In this document: positions 17,486 through 25,669 of the stretch, piece by piece
Numbering within the stretch: position 1 is the stretch's first letter
Layout: each line of letters opens with the position of its first letter
NCBI GenBank assembly: GCA_010672825.2
Contig: JAAHFU020000001.1
Span: 1,364,001-1,428,000, forward strand
Origin: Leptolyngbya sp. SIO1E4
GTDB taxonomy: Bacteria > Cyanobacteriota > Cyanobacteriia > Phormidesmidales > Phormidesmidaceae
Direction: 5' to 3'
Length of the DNA: 64,000 bases
Notes under the pieces: model-generated
Told to the model about the DNA's origin: nothing
Database searches by the model: none
The model's input: only the letters and a program-made list of their open reading frames with translations
Made by a program: the position numbers and the translations under genes

Positions 17486-18880
17486 TCAATCAATCGGGGT
17501 CACCTGCACCTCCCCATTGGGGAACAGCAGAACCTGAATCTGCTGAAATTCCCCAGGTGCACTAATTTGGGTGCCGATCTCCGGCAACCCTGCGCGATCG
17601 CGATAGCTGGCTGCCAAATCAGTGTCAGGAGTGATTTCCGCGAGCGCCCCAGCCGCTGTTAATGTCAGCGTATAGCTCAACGTCTGTTCTAACGCCTCTG
17701 GAGGCTGCCATCGTTCAGCGATCGCGGCAGTGAGGGTCGCCAACGGGGGAGGAGCGGCCGCCGCCGCCGCCGTAGAGGTGGCTGTGCGGCCAATATCAGA
17801 AAATATCGATGCATTGGGCGCGTCATTTTCTGGCACGTCGTCTGCTGCCGTCATTCCCTCAGGCATACTCTCAGGACTCATCCCTTCGTCCCCCTCTACT
17901 TCCGCTTCCACTCCCCCGAAGGACTCTGTTTCCACATTGTCATCAGCCCCTGCCAAAGCTTCTGGCTCTGGGGCCGGGGCGGCAGGAAGCTGTGAAGGGG
18001 TAGGGGGCACTGCCGGGGCAACCTCTGCAGGAGTGGGGGGCGCTGCCGAGGGCTTAGGAGGAACCGCTGCCTCGTCGTTGGCAGGGGGCGGTGAGGGGTT
18101 AGATGACTGAGTTTTCGGGGTGGCGTCAACGGTGGCTTGAGGCGGCGAGGCCGACAAAGCTTCATCCGGTGGCGGGGCAGTTTCAGGCGCGGTTGCTGCA
18201 GGGGCGTCTTCAGCTGGCAAGGACTCTTCAGCCACGGGGGCTTGCTCCAACCGGCTAGAGGCAGGGGGGGGTGGGAGTTCCTGATCAGCGATCGGGGCTT
18301 CTAGGGCGGTCTCATTCCCTCCCCGATAGGATTGGTACGTCGGCCATAGGGCCGTGGTCAGCCCAACGGCCGCGACGACCCCCGCCGCAACGGTGCCCCA
18401 TTGTCGCCAGGGGCGACGGCGGGCCAAGGGAGTGAGCGCAACGGGTAACAGCTGCACCTGAGCTTCGAGCTGGTCAAACACGTCGCCTAAATCGGCAAGC
18501 TGTATCGCCCCCAATGTGAGAGTAGACACCTGCTCAGGGGCGCTGAGGCTCCCCAGGTGCAGCACATGGCAGGTCAACCCTTGAGCCTCTAAATAGGGGG
18601 CATCAGGGCGGCGATCGCGCGCTTCAGGGGCGTTTCTGGTTAGCTGAGTTTGAATGTAGTGCTGGACAGCATCGTTCAGGGGAATGAAATCGGTGCGATC
18701 CCCTCGGATTTCAACGGGGGGCACTTCTGGATCTAAATTGCGCACCTGAAGCTGAAAGCGCAGAACCTGCACCACGGGCATGGCTGACCATTGTGAAACC
18801 GCAGCTTCCCGTGCCGTTACCTCTAAGGTGACGGTGGGCGTCTCATAACGGAATGGGGTGAGCTGGGTCGTTAAGGTCAT
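17486..18880 (-). CDS. DUF4335 family membrane protein
   Basis: This 464-residue cyanobacterial protein has a conserved N-terminal domain (about 1-150; starts TPFRYETPTVTLEVTA, then LRFQLQVRNLD and VEIRGDRTDF), which is DUF4335. One membrane helix follows (about 162-183). A long low-complexity Pro/Ala/Glu linker occupies about 190-375, and a C-terminal folded region about 380-464 has IAERWQPPEALEQTLSYTLTL and PNGEVQVTP. The linker is consistent with spanning the periplasm, and the C-terminal part loosely recalls TonB-like tails, but this is not established. It starts 20 bp after the DUF3038 gene stop; the two are a recurrent cyanobacterial pair. Function unknown. Confidence 0.8.
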   Translation of the reverse strand: MTLTTQLTPFRYETPTVTLEVTAREAAVSQWSAMPVVQVLRFQLQVRNLDPEVPPVEIRGDRTDFIPLNDAVQHYIQTQLTRNAPEARDRRPDAPYLEAQGLTCHVLHLGSLSAPEQVSTLTLGAIQLADLGDVFDQLEAQVQLLPVALTPLARRRPWRQWGTVAAGVVAAVGLTTALWPTYQSYRGGNETALEAPIADQELPPPPASSRLEQAPVAEESLPAEDAPAATAPETAPPPDEALSASPPQATVDATPKTQSSNPSPPPANDEAAVPPKPSAAPPTPAEVAPAVPPTPSQLPAAPAPEPEALAGADDNVETESFGGVEAEVEGDEGMSPESMPEGMTAADDVPENDAPNASIFSDIGRTATSTAAAAAAPPPLATLTAAIAERWQPPEALEQTLSYTLTLTAAGALAEITPDTDLAASYRDRAGLPEIGTQISAPGEFQQIQVLLFPNGEVQVTPID

Positions 18881-18900
18881 GGGTCAGGGTAGGTGCGGGC

Positions 18901-19470
18901 TTAACGGGCTCGCTCCAGCAGGGCCAGCCACAGCCGCCGGGTACCACCCGACTGGCTGTAAAACAGCAGATCGACCAGCAGCTTGAGGGCTAAGTCTCGC
19001 AGATGCTCGGTCGTGGGAATGTCGTCAGCGGTCATGCGCTCTGCATAGAAGTTGCTAAAGGTATCCAGGTAGTCGCCTAACAGACCAATGCGGTGGGGCG
19101 GCTTGTTTTGCGCGGTGGCGGTTTCGAGTAAGGTGACGGCTTTTCGAATATTGGATTGGTACTGCTGGGCCAGGTGAATACTCACCAGCACCAGCCCGCG
19201 AGCTTCATCGACATCGAGCTTTTTACGCCCCTGGCCTTTGCGTAGTGGGCTAGCCTGCCGCAACCGCCACAGGGTGACGCGATCGCTCATAAGATCCTGT
19301 AGACCTAGCTGTTTAGCCGCCTCCAACATAGCTTCAGAGCCGAGGCCAACTAAGGACTCCAGGGCCAGCAGTATCAGATCTAGCTGAGCCTTAATACTGT
19401 CCAGTTGCTCCGGCTGGGGAGACGGGGCCAAGTCGGCAGCAGACGGTTTTGATAACGGTTGAGACTCCAC
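18901..19470 (-). CDS. DUF3038 family protein
   Basis: This 189-residue, mostly helical soluble protein belongs to the cyanobacterial DUF3038 family. Recognisable stretches are IKAQLDLILLALESLVGLGSEA, DRVTLWRLRQASPLRKGQ and HRIGLLGDYLDTFSNFY. It starts with GTG at 19470 and is followed after 20 bp by the DUF4335 gene, so the two are probably co-transcribed and work together. Neither has a known function. An upstream gap of ~340 bp separates it from the ATPase gene on the same strand. Confidence 0.8.
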   Translation of the reverse strand: MESQPLSKPSAADLAPSPQPEQLDSIKAQLDLILLALESLVGLGSEAMLEAAKQLGLQDLMSDRVTLWRLRQASPLRKGQGRKKLDVDEARGLVLVSIHLAQQYQSNIRKAVTLLETATAQNKPPHRIGLLGDYLDTFSNFYAERMTADDIPTTEHLRDLALKLLVDLLFYSQSGGTRRLWLALLERAR

Positions 19471-19808
19471 AAGCGTGCCACCACTCTAAGCTACAGATTA
19501 GCCGGGAATGGGGGTGACGGGTTACAGGTCTTGAAACGCTAACGCTATTAGCCTGGAGCTACCCGATTGCGAAATTCAGGTCAATACAGCCGTCCCAGGG
19601 CCATTGAAACCCCAATTTGAACCGAGAGGGAACTTGAATGAATCCCACAATTGCTTTGGCAGTTTTCGCGACATTGAACTCCACAAAGCAGACTCTCATA
19701 GAGATTCAGAAATTCACAGAAAAACATTGACCGTTCGGTTTAAGTTGTGTTCGATGTGAATCTTTCAAAAGAGGAAGTCATCAAGATGCTTGCACATTTA
19801 AGTTCGGA
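19471..19808. other. Intergenic region upstream of DUF3038
   Basis: This 338-bp stretch lies between the P-loop ATPase stop and the DUF3038 start, both on the reverse strand. It presumably holds the DUF3038/DUF4335 promoter. A short forward open frame overlapping the ATPase 3' end has no recognisable features. No repeat, RNA gene or strong terminator was seen. Confidence 0.4.
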
Positions 19809-21902
19809 TCACATCTTATCTGCACTCACATTTTCCGTGGGCATCAGGCAAACTATTTGTTCTTCTAGACTCACGGTGGCATCCAGCACCCTCAGGTGTT
19901 CACCGTCGATGAGCGCGTGGATCACCTGCTGAGCCGTGCCATTCGACAGGTCTGGAAACTGTGCTTGCAGGGTTTCTAGCAGCATTTGTAGGCCCATAAA
20001 CTGCTGTGTTGAGACTAAATTGAGCGCATACTGCTTGGCTGCCTCATGGGGGGATTGGGTGCGATATCGCTTCGCAGAGGGTTCTTCGCTAGCGTCATCC
20101 TCCTGCAGGGCTTCATCCAGTTCTGGAACCACTTCCAGTTCTTGCAGCAGAGGGCAATAATTCAGCACGCCCGTCTTGCGAACCAAAGACTGTAATTCTT
20201 GCACCGTGGGGGTAGTGCGCCCAACCACAAGCTCGCCCCCCGCTGCCGCATTCACGAGACCATGATAGGTCTCTAGGTAATGAACCGAGGCCAGGTCTGG
20301 CTCAATGTGCAGGTAGTTAGCGTAGGCAAAGATTTGACGATAGATCTGGTGTCCCTGGGTTTGGGGCTGACTGATGTCGGCAGCCCGGATCAGGTACAGG
20401 CGATCGCAGCGGCCCTGCTCAATGGCCCGCTCACAAGCCCGCATCAGGTAATAAAAGCTGGTCATGTGGCGATCTTCGCTCCAAACCATACCCACCCTTG
20501 CTGACTGCCGATAGCGCAGAGAATAGGCAGAATATTTGGTGCCCGTCAAGAAAGGGGCTTCTAGATCCGCCACTGCAAGCGCACTCAATACCTCCCAAAG
20601 GATCCGGATCAGCTCTGGGGAGGACTTTTGGGTAATGCGAGTGATTCGGCTCTGAACTTTTTGGAATTCTCGGTGCCAGAGCAGCGCAAAATTCGCTTCT
20701 TGATTTTGGGCAGGCGGGGGCGGCGGGGGCGATGGGGGCACCGTTTGGGCACTGGGTAAGGGCAATGCGCCGTCACGCTGGTACTGCTCAATGAGCTGCT
20801 GCCCCAGCATGAGCGTGTTGCGAGGCAGGGTCCGTCGTCCTGGGAATTTGTACTCCAGCCAGCTACGGGTGAGGGGGGCGATCGCGGTTTCCGGCGGCGG
20901 GCTAACCTGGGCATGTACCGGGGCTAAGCGTAGCTTCCACAGAGCTTCTGCCTGGTTGAGGGTAATCGGTCGCAGAGAAAGCGTTTGGTCAATACGAGCT
21001 ACATCGGCGGGCTGAATCGCGTCTTTATGCTGCTTCCACGTACTGGTAATTAAGCTGATCAGGAGCAAAAAGTTGTTCAGCTTTTCGTTATGCAGGGTGG
21101 AATTAACGTGAAACAGCGCCTGCAGGTCGGGGCGATTATCGGGCAGCAGGGGAATGTTGTCTAAGTTGTCGAAGCACAGAACGATGGGCAGGGTCGCGTT
21201 AGCAATGCGGCCAAAGTTGGCCAGCAGCTTTTGCGCAGCATCTTCAGAGTCGATGGACTGCTTGACCTTAATGGCTTTGAGGTCGCCCTCTTCCAGATCG
21301 TCACCCCGCAGCCAATCCGTCGCGATGGGGCAAAGGTCAGGGTTCAGCAAGTCATAGAGCACCCCGCAGAATTCCTTGCCCTTATAAAGCCCGATCGGAA
21401 AATGAGTCTGCAGCTCTTTGATAAAGGCGGCTCGTTTACCGCGTACCCACTTCACGAGACTGTGATGCTGAAGCGCCGGCAGCGATCGCAACCACAGCAG
21501 CAGTTGGGATTCGTCAGCATCTTCAGGGGTTTGCAACAGACTATCGACGGTGTTGCGGAGAATATGTCGCCAGATAAATTGACTATCTGCCCAGGGGCCA
21601 ATGTAAGTAAAAAAGGCGCGATCGTTGAGCTGTCGTTTAATTCGCCCTAACAAGTGGCTTTTGCCAGAACCAGAATCCCCAGTGAGCAGCAGGGTTCGAG
21701 TTTTGCTATCGGCCCTGACCTGTTCTAAAACGGTATCTACTGCTTGCAGCACAGATTGGTGGATGGCTTCGACTTCCAGGGTTGAATCTGGACTCTCCTG
21801 CCAGAAATTTCCCGGTTTAAACGTCGTGGGATCAAACGGATTAACACTGCGTTGGATGGCTTGCTTCAGCGATCGCCCCCGGCTCATTTCCCTTGTCCTC
21901 AC
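19809..21902 (-). CDS. large P-loop ATPase of unknown function
   Basis: This 697-residue protein has an N-terminal P-loop NTPase domain: Walker A LLLTGDSGSGKSHLL (GKS at 80-82) and Walker B-like LPIVLCFDNLDNI with Asp245 followed by Asn rather than Glu. It resembles STAND/AAA-type ATPases such as ORC/Cdc6- or KAP-like proteins rather than transport ATPases. A proline-rich linker near residues 385-400 separates it from a C-terminal domain of ~300 residues that I do not recognise. The GTG start at 21902 overlaps the TGA of the upstream winged-helix-like gene as GTGA, indicating translational coupling; an ATG five codons in is an alternative. An ATPase coupled to a small DNA-binding-like partner suggests DNA maintenance or defence, which is inference only. 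Confidence 0.7.
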   Translation of the reverse strand: MRTREMSRGRSLKQAIQRSVNPFDPTTFKPGNFWQESPDSTLEVEAIHQSVLQAVDTVLEQVRADSKTRTLLLTGDSGSGKSHLLGRIKRQLNDRAFFTYIGPWADSQFIWRHILRNTVDSLLQTPEDADESQLLLWLRSLPALQHHSLVKWVRGKRAAFIKELQTHFPIGLYKGKEFCGVLYDLLNPDLCPIATDWLRGDDLEEGDLKAIKVKQSIDSEDAAQKLLANFGRIANATLPIVLCFDNLDNIPLLPDNRPDLQALFHVNSTLHNEKLNNFLLLISLITSTWKQHKDAIQPADVARIDQTLSLRPITLNQAEALWKLRLAPVHAQVSPPPETAIAPLTRSWLEYKFPGRRTLPRNTLMLGQQLIEQYQRDGALPLPSAQTVPPSPPPPPPAQNQEANFALLWHREFQKVQSRITRITQKSSPELIRILWEVLSALAVADLEAPFLTGTKYSAYSLRYRQSARVGMVWSEDRHMTSFYYLMRACERAIEQGRCDRLYLIRAADISQPQTQGHQIYRQIFAYANYLHIEPDLASVHYLETYHGLVNAAAGGELVVGRTTPTVQELQSLVRKTGVLNYCPLLQELEVVPELDEALQEDDASEEPSAKRYRTQSPHEAAKQYALNLVSTQQFMGLQMLLETLQAQFPDLSNGTAQQVIHALIDGEHLRVLDATVSLEEQIVCLMPTENVSADKM

Positions 21903-22741
21903 ACGACACTAATAAAGAATAGAGGGCCACCAATATCTTGGGGGATACCTGCTGCAACCGCTTCTTTTTGATAGCGGGTAACATCTTGTAGCGTACTTAA
22001 ATCAATGCGATCTTCTCGCTGTAATTGATAAAGTTGTTCATCAAGTTCATGACGGGACAACGGAGGCTGCAGTTTTGCCCGCAGATGGTAGATCGGCAAG
22101 TAGTTTTCCGTGTTGTGTACCGCATCTAAATGAGTAATCATGTGAAACAGAGTATCCGGGGTAATCGCTTGCTCAAGGGAACCCTCCGGCGGCTCTAAGG
22201 GGCACTGGTCTTGACGCATAAATTGAAGATAGCTGCTCATCAGCGTCCAGCTCACCGCAGGAAAATTGCCCTGAGGAGCGCAATCATCTCGCAGGAAGGT
22301 CTGCCCCGCCATCGTCATCCAAACCTCCCCAATCTGATAGCGGGTCACTTTCAGCAGCCCCCGTTGTGCTAACCCTGTAATCAGCCGTTGCCGCTGGTCT
22401 TTAGGCACCTTGGGATGAATTTGCCCCGGCGTAATGCTCCCCCCCTGACACGACTTTAAGACGAAGCGTTCATCAGGGGTAATGGGTAAGACAGAGGTAT
22501 CTAACGTGAGCAGCGTGCTCCCTGCTGCCGTCAACCCAAAACGAGTCGCGGTTTCTTCACAATCAATCAGCCCTTGCTGACGGAGGTACCGACACAGGCG
22601 ATCGCGGTCTGTCGCTGACGTTTTAGGGCTAGGCCGTAGCTGGGAAAGCTTGGCGCGATAGTCAGGAAACATCAACAAGCGCAGAAGAAACTTGAGTTCT
22701 AGGGACGAAAGCGTCCGGTCTTCAGGGTTCTGATTGCCCAT
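21899..22741 (-). CDS. winged-helix-like protein coupled to the P-loop ATPase
   Basis: This 280-residue protein appears to contain two or three winged-helix-type segments. Helical N-terminal repeats read DRLCRYLRQQGLIDCEETATRFGLTAAGSTLL and QRQRLITGLAQRGLLKVTRYQIGEVWMTMAGQTFL, each a helix-turn-helix-like stretch followed by a beta wing and a T.AG signature. A third C-terminal part (ELDEQLYQLQREDRIDLSTLQ) has similar spacing. It precedes and overlaps the ATPase gene by 4 bp, so the two probably form one complex or pathway. The DNA-binding role is inferred from the fold pattern; no family name could be assigned. Confidence 0.6.
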   Translation of the reverse strand: MGNQNPEDRTLSSLELKFLLRLLMFPDYRAKLSQLRPSPKTSATDRDRLCRYLRQQGLIDCEETATRFGLTAAGSTLLTLDTSVLPITPDERFVLKSCQGGSITPGQIHPKVPKDQRQRLITGLAQRGLLKVTRYQIGEVWMTMAGQTFLRDDCAPQGNFPAVSWTLMSSYLQFMRQDQCPLEPPEGSLEQAITPDTLFHMITHLDAVHNTENYLPIYHLRAKLQPPLSRHELDEQLYQLQREDRIDLSTLQDVTRYQKEAVAAGIPQDIGGPLFFISVV

Positions 22742-23069
22742 GGGAGAAACAGAAAACCAGCATTGGGGTATTCTCTACGGTAAGTCCTAAACTGTAGGGC
22801 AAGCTTCCGCCAAAATCTTCCTGGTGGTGAAGGGATATGCGCTGAGTGGGTAAGCGTGAATACATTTTGTTGCGATTTACACCTTTGCCATCTTCACCCA
22901 TCGCCAGGCAAGGCACGCTGAGGGTATGGGCAGGTCACTGAGCGCAGTAGCCGATGACTCTACAGCCATTCAGTTTTTCAGGTAATTAAGGCTTTGTGGC
23001 AACACCGTTTTCCCGTGGAAGCGAATATCCTACGGGTAGGGTTTATGTTCTGCTCTAACCTCTAAACCA
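22742..23069. other. Intergenic region between divergent genes
   Basis: This 328-bp gap separates the reverse-strand winged-helix-like gene and the forward diguanylate cyclase gene and must hold both promoters. No repeat, RNA gene or operator was recognised. Confidence 0.4.
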
Positions 23070-25052
23070 GTGCTGGACCCATTTTCTGCGATACCGTTTG
23101 ATGATTTGAGGGATTTCAACCCTCAAGCGATCGCCGCGTTATTTCCAAAAATGTCCCCTGCTGTATTGCGCTTACTCCTGACAGTACTCGCCGATACGGG
23201 AAGGGGGCTGCAAATCGTTAAGCCATCAGGGTACCGGCAAGATCTGCAGCAGCAGCTATACCAGCTCACCGACGCAGTGCCTAGCATGATTGCCCATTTA
23301 GATGCTGAAGAGCGTCATCGCTACGCCAATCTCCCGTATCTCAAAACTTTTGGGAGATCGCTCAACACCCTCAAGGGCGAGAGTTTGCAATTGGTCGTTG
23401 GCCCCATTGTTTATCAGCAACTTCAGGATGCGATCAAACAGGCCTGCACTGGGGAGACTGCGGAGCTGTGTTTATCGCTCATCAGCCATGCGCAGCAACG
23501 ATATTACAAACACGTTACCGTCATCCCTGAACGGTCTGGCTCTTCTGTCAGCGGGTTTTACCTGTTGCTCAGCGACATCACGGCCCACAAACACATCAAG
23601 GATTTACTCCACAATCAGACGGATCACTTTCGCTATGCCCTTGAGGGGGCAGCCGTAGGCATTTGGGATTGGAATTTAGTCACCGATGAAATCATCTGGT
23701 CTCAGCAGCAAGAACAGCTGTTTGGGCTGCGTCCAGGCAGTTTTGATGGCAACCCAGAAACCTTATTTTCTCTCGTAGATGCTCGCGATCGCGAGTCCCT
23801 CAACCAGGCGCTACAAACCGCCTTGCACTCCCCAAAAATCTTTTCTGCCGAATTTCGTGTCAGCCTCAGCGATGGCTCGGTACGATGGCTGAGTCACCGG
23901 GGTCAGGTCTTTCCGGGAAATGAAGGTGAACCGGTTCGCCTCGCGGGTGTCGCCTTCGACATCACAATGCAAAAGGCAGCCGCAGAGAAACTATTGCAGC
24001 AGGTCAGGCGCGAGCGCCTAATTGCCCAGATTTCTCAGGAAATTAGCCGATCCAAAAGTTTACAGCCCATTTTGCAGCAGGTGGTGAGTAAAGTTCGAAC
24101 CTTTCTAGGGGTCGATCGCCTAATCATCATTGACTTGCGAGATAAGCAAGCCGGTGAAGTCACCTATGAAGACCACAGCGAAGCCGTGCGCTCCATGCTG
24201 GCCTGGAAGCTGAGACATACCTGGATTGTGAAGGAAGCGTTTTTAGACCGCTATCGCCAAGGGCACCCAGTAGCCGTCAATGATGTGCGCGATCAGCGGC
24301 TCAGTGACGCTGAATTTAGCTTTCTAGAGTATTTTCAGATTTGTGCTGATCTGACAGTGCCATTGCTCGAAAATAATGAATTGTGGGGCTTGTTATCGGT
24401 ACACCACAGCACCACAAAAGACTGGCAACCCGAGGATCGTCGTCTGTTAGAAACCCTCGGCACTCAAGTCAGCACGGCCACTCAGCGTGATAAATTACAT
24501 CGCGAGCTGACCCAGGCCAACCAAAAACTGAAGCGGTTTGCTTATTTAGACGGCTTGACCAAAGTGGCCAATCGTCGTCGATTTGAGCAGTTTCTTCAGG
24601 ATGAATGGCGGCGACTGATGCGGGAAAAAGCGCCGCTGGCGATCATCATGGCCGATATTGATCAATTTAAGGCCTACAACGATGTCTATGGGCATCAGGC
24701 CGGAGATGAATGCCTGCGCCGGGTCGCAGGAACCTTGAGCAGTACCATTCGGCGCCCAGCCGATATGGTGGCTCGCTATGGCGGAGAAGAATTTGTGGTC
24801 GTGCTGCCGAAAACCACGTTAGAGGGGGCGGCGAAAGTGGCTGAAAAGATGCGAACCCTGGTCCGGAGTCAAAAAATTCCCCATCAAGGCTCGACGTCAG
24901 ATCAAATTGTCACGCTGAGTTTGGGAGTGGCCGTCATGCATCCCCATCCCCTCAGAACCCCCGATGACCTGATCCAGGCTGCAGATCAAGCCCTTTATCA
25001 AGCCAAAAAAGAAGGTCGAGATCGCGTTGTCACCGCCCAGCCCCATGATTAG
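23070..25052 (+). CDS. PAS-PAS-GAF-GGDEF diguanylate cyclase
   Basis: This 660-residue cytoplasmic signalling protein makes cyclic di-GMP. A divergent PAS-like domain (~65-180) is followed by a clear PAS/PAC (~190-310; AVGIWDWNLVTDEIIWS, GSVRWLSHRG, GVAFDITMQK). A phytochrome-type GAF (~315-480) ends LWGLLSVHHSTTKDWQPED. The C-terminal GGDEF domain has DGLTKVANRRRFEQFL, ADIDQFKAYND and RYGGEEF. An inhibitory I-site RPAD sits five residues before GGEEF, so product feedback is likely. The GAF lacks the CH chromophore-binding motif (EFSFLEYF is at that position), so it is probably not a photoreceptor. The start is GTG at 23070. It overlaps the convergent GNAT gene by 4 bp. Confidence 0.92.
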   Translation: MLDPFSAIPFDDLRDFNPQAIAALFPKMSPAVLRLLLTVLADTGRGLQIVKPSGYRQDLQQQLYQLTDAVPSMIAHLDAEERHRYANLPYLKTFGRSLNTLKGESLQLVVGPIVYQQLQDAIKQACTGETAELCLSLISHAQQRYYKHVTVIPERSGSSVSGFYLLLSDITAHKHIKDLLHNQTDHFRYALEGAAVGIWDWNLVTDEIIWSQQQEQLFGLRPGSFDGNPETLFSLVDARDRESLNQALQTALHSPKIFSAEFRVSLSDGSVRWLSHRGQVFPGNEGEPVRLAGVAFDITMQKAAAEKLLQQVRRERLIAQISQEISRSKSLQPILQQVVSKVRTFLGVDRLIIIDLRDKQAGEVTYEDHSEAVRSMLAWKLRHTWIVKEAFLDRYRQGHPVAVNDVRDQRLSDAEFSFLEYFQICADLTVPLLENNELWGLLSVHHSTTKDWQPEDRRLLETLGTQVSTATQRDKLHRELTQANQKLKRFAYLDGLTKVANRRRFEQFLQDEWRRLMREKAPLAIIMADIDQFKAYNDVYGHQAGDECLRRVAGTLSSTIRRPADMVARYGGEEFVVVLPKTTLEGAAKVAEKMRTLVRSQKIPHQGSTSDQIVTLSLGVAVMHPHPLRTPDDLIQAADQALYQAKKEGRDRVVTAQPHD

Positions 25053-25621
25053 TTCAGCAGAGACCTATACAGCATGATGGCATCGACATAGCGACCATCT
25101 GGCAAATGCGCCGCCTCAGGGATGCGCCCGATTTGTTGGAACCCGAGAGAATCCCAGAGTTTTAAGGAGGGAAGATTGGTCTCAAACACCAGGTTATACA
25201 TCACGGCTCGGTAGCCGCGATCGCGCGCCAGCGCCAGCATGGTCTCTCCCATCCAGCGACCAATGCCCTGACCGCGAACGTCAGGCGTTACAATGAACCC
25301 AGCATTGCAGATGTGGCTGCATCGACCTGGGAAATTAGGTTTGATGTAGAAAGCCCCCACGATTTCTGATGTCTCTGATACCAGAGGCTTTGAAGCTGTC
25401 ACTGGCTCCGTTTCCTGACCTAATCGCACGACAAAAGCGTCTCCTTTTAGCCAATAGCTGGCAAATCCTTCAGGCGTCAGAGGCGCAGCCTGGGGATAGG
25501 TTAACCCCTCAGCAATGACCGCATTGAGCATGGCCCTCACCCCTTCGCTCTCAGCAGGCCGCATTTCATCGAGTTGTATGGGTACAGAAAACTTGGTTTG
25601 ACGATAAATTGGTAAATCCAC
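25049..25621 (-). CDS. GNAT family N-acetyltransferase
   Basis: This 190-residue protein has the GNAT fold. The acetyl-CoA-binding motif A is VTPDVRGQGIGRWMGETMLALARD (RGQGIG pyrophosphate loop, about residues 117-122), followed by NLVFETNLPSLKLWDSLGFQQIGRIPEA, the typical beta-5/C-terminal element of small GNATs. Family members move an acetyl group from acetyl-CoA to amines, amino acids, antibiotics or protein N-termini; the substrate is not predictable here. It starts with GTG at 25621, is divergent from the SNF2 gene 48 bp away, and overlaps the diguanylate cyclase 3' end by 4 bp. Confidence 0.88.
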   Translation of the reverse strand: MDLPIYRQTKFSVPIQLDEMRPAESEGVRAMLNAVIAEGLTYPQAAPLTPEGFASYWLKGDAFVVRLGQETEPVTASKPLVSETSEIVGAFYIKPNFPGRCSHICNAGFIVTPDVRGQGIGRWMGETMLALARDRGYRAVMYNLVFETNLPSLKLWDSLGFQQIGRIPEAAHLPDGRYVDAIMLYRSLLN

Positions 25622-25669
25622 GGCAATTTAGAGTGGCAAGCAAGGTTTGTTGATCGATTTGAGTGTTGC

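Noticed and set aside
24061-24500. GAF domain of the 660-aa diguanylate cyclase as a bilin photoreceptor
   Set aside because: The chromophore Cys-His is absent at the expected position (EFSFLEYF), unlike the cyclase at 58153-61416.
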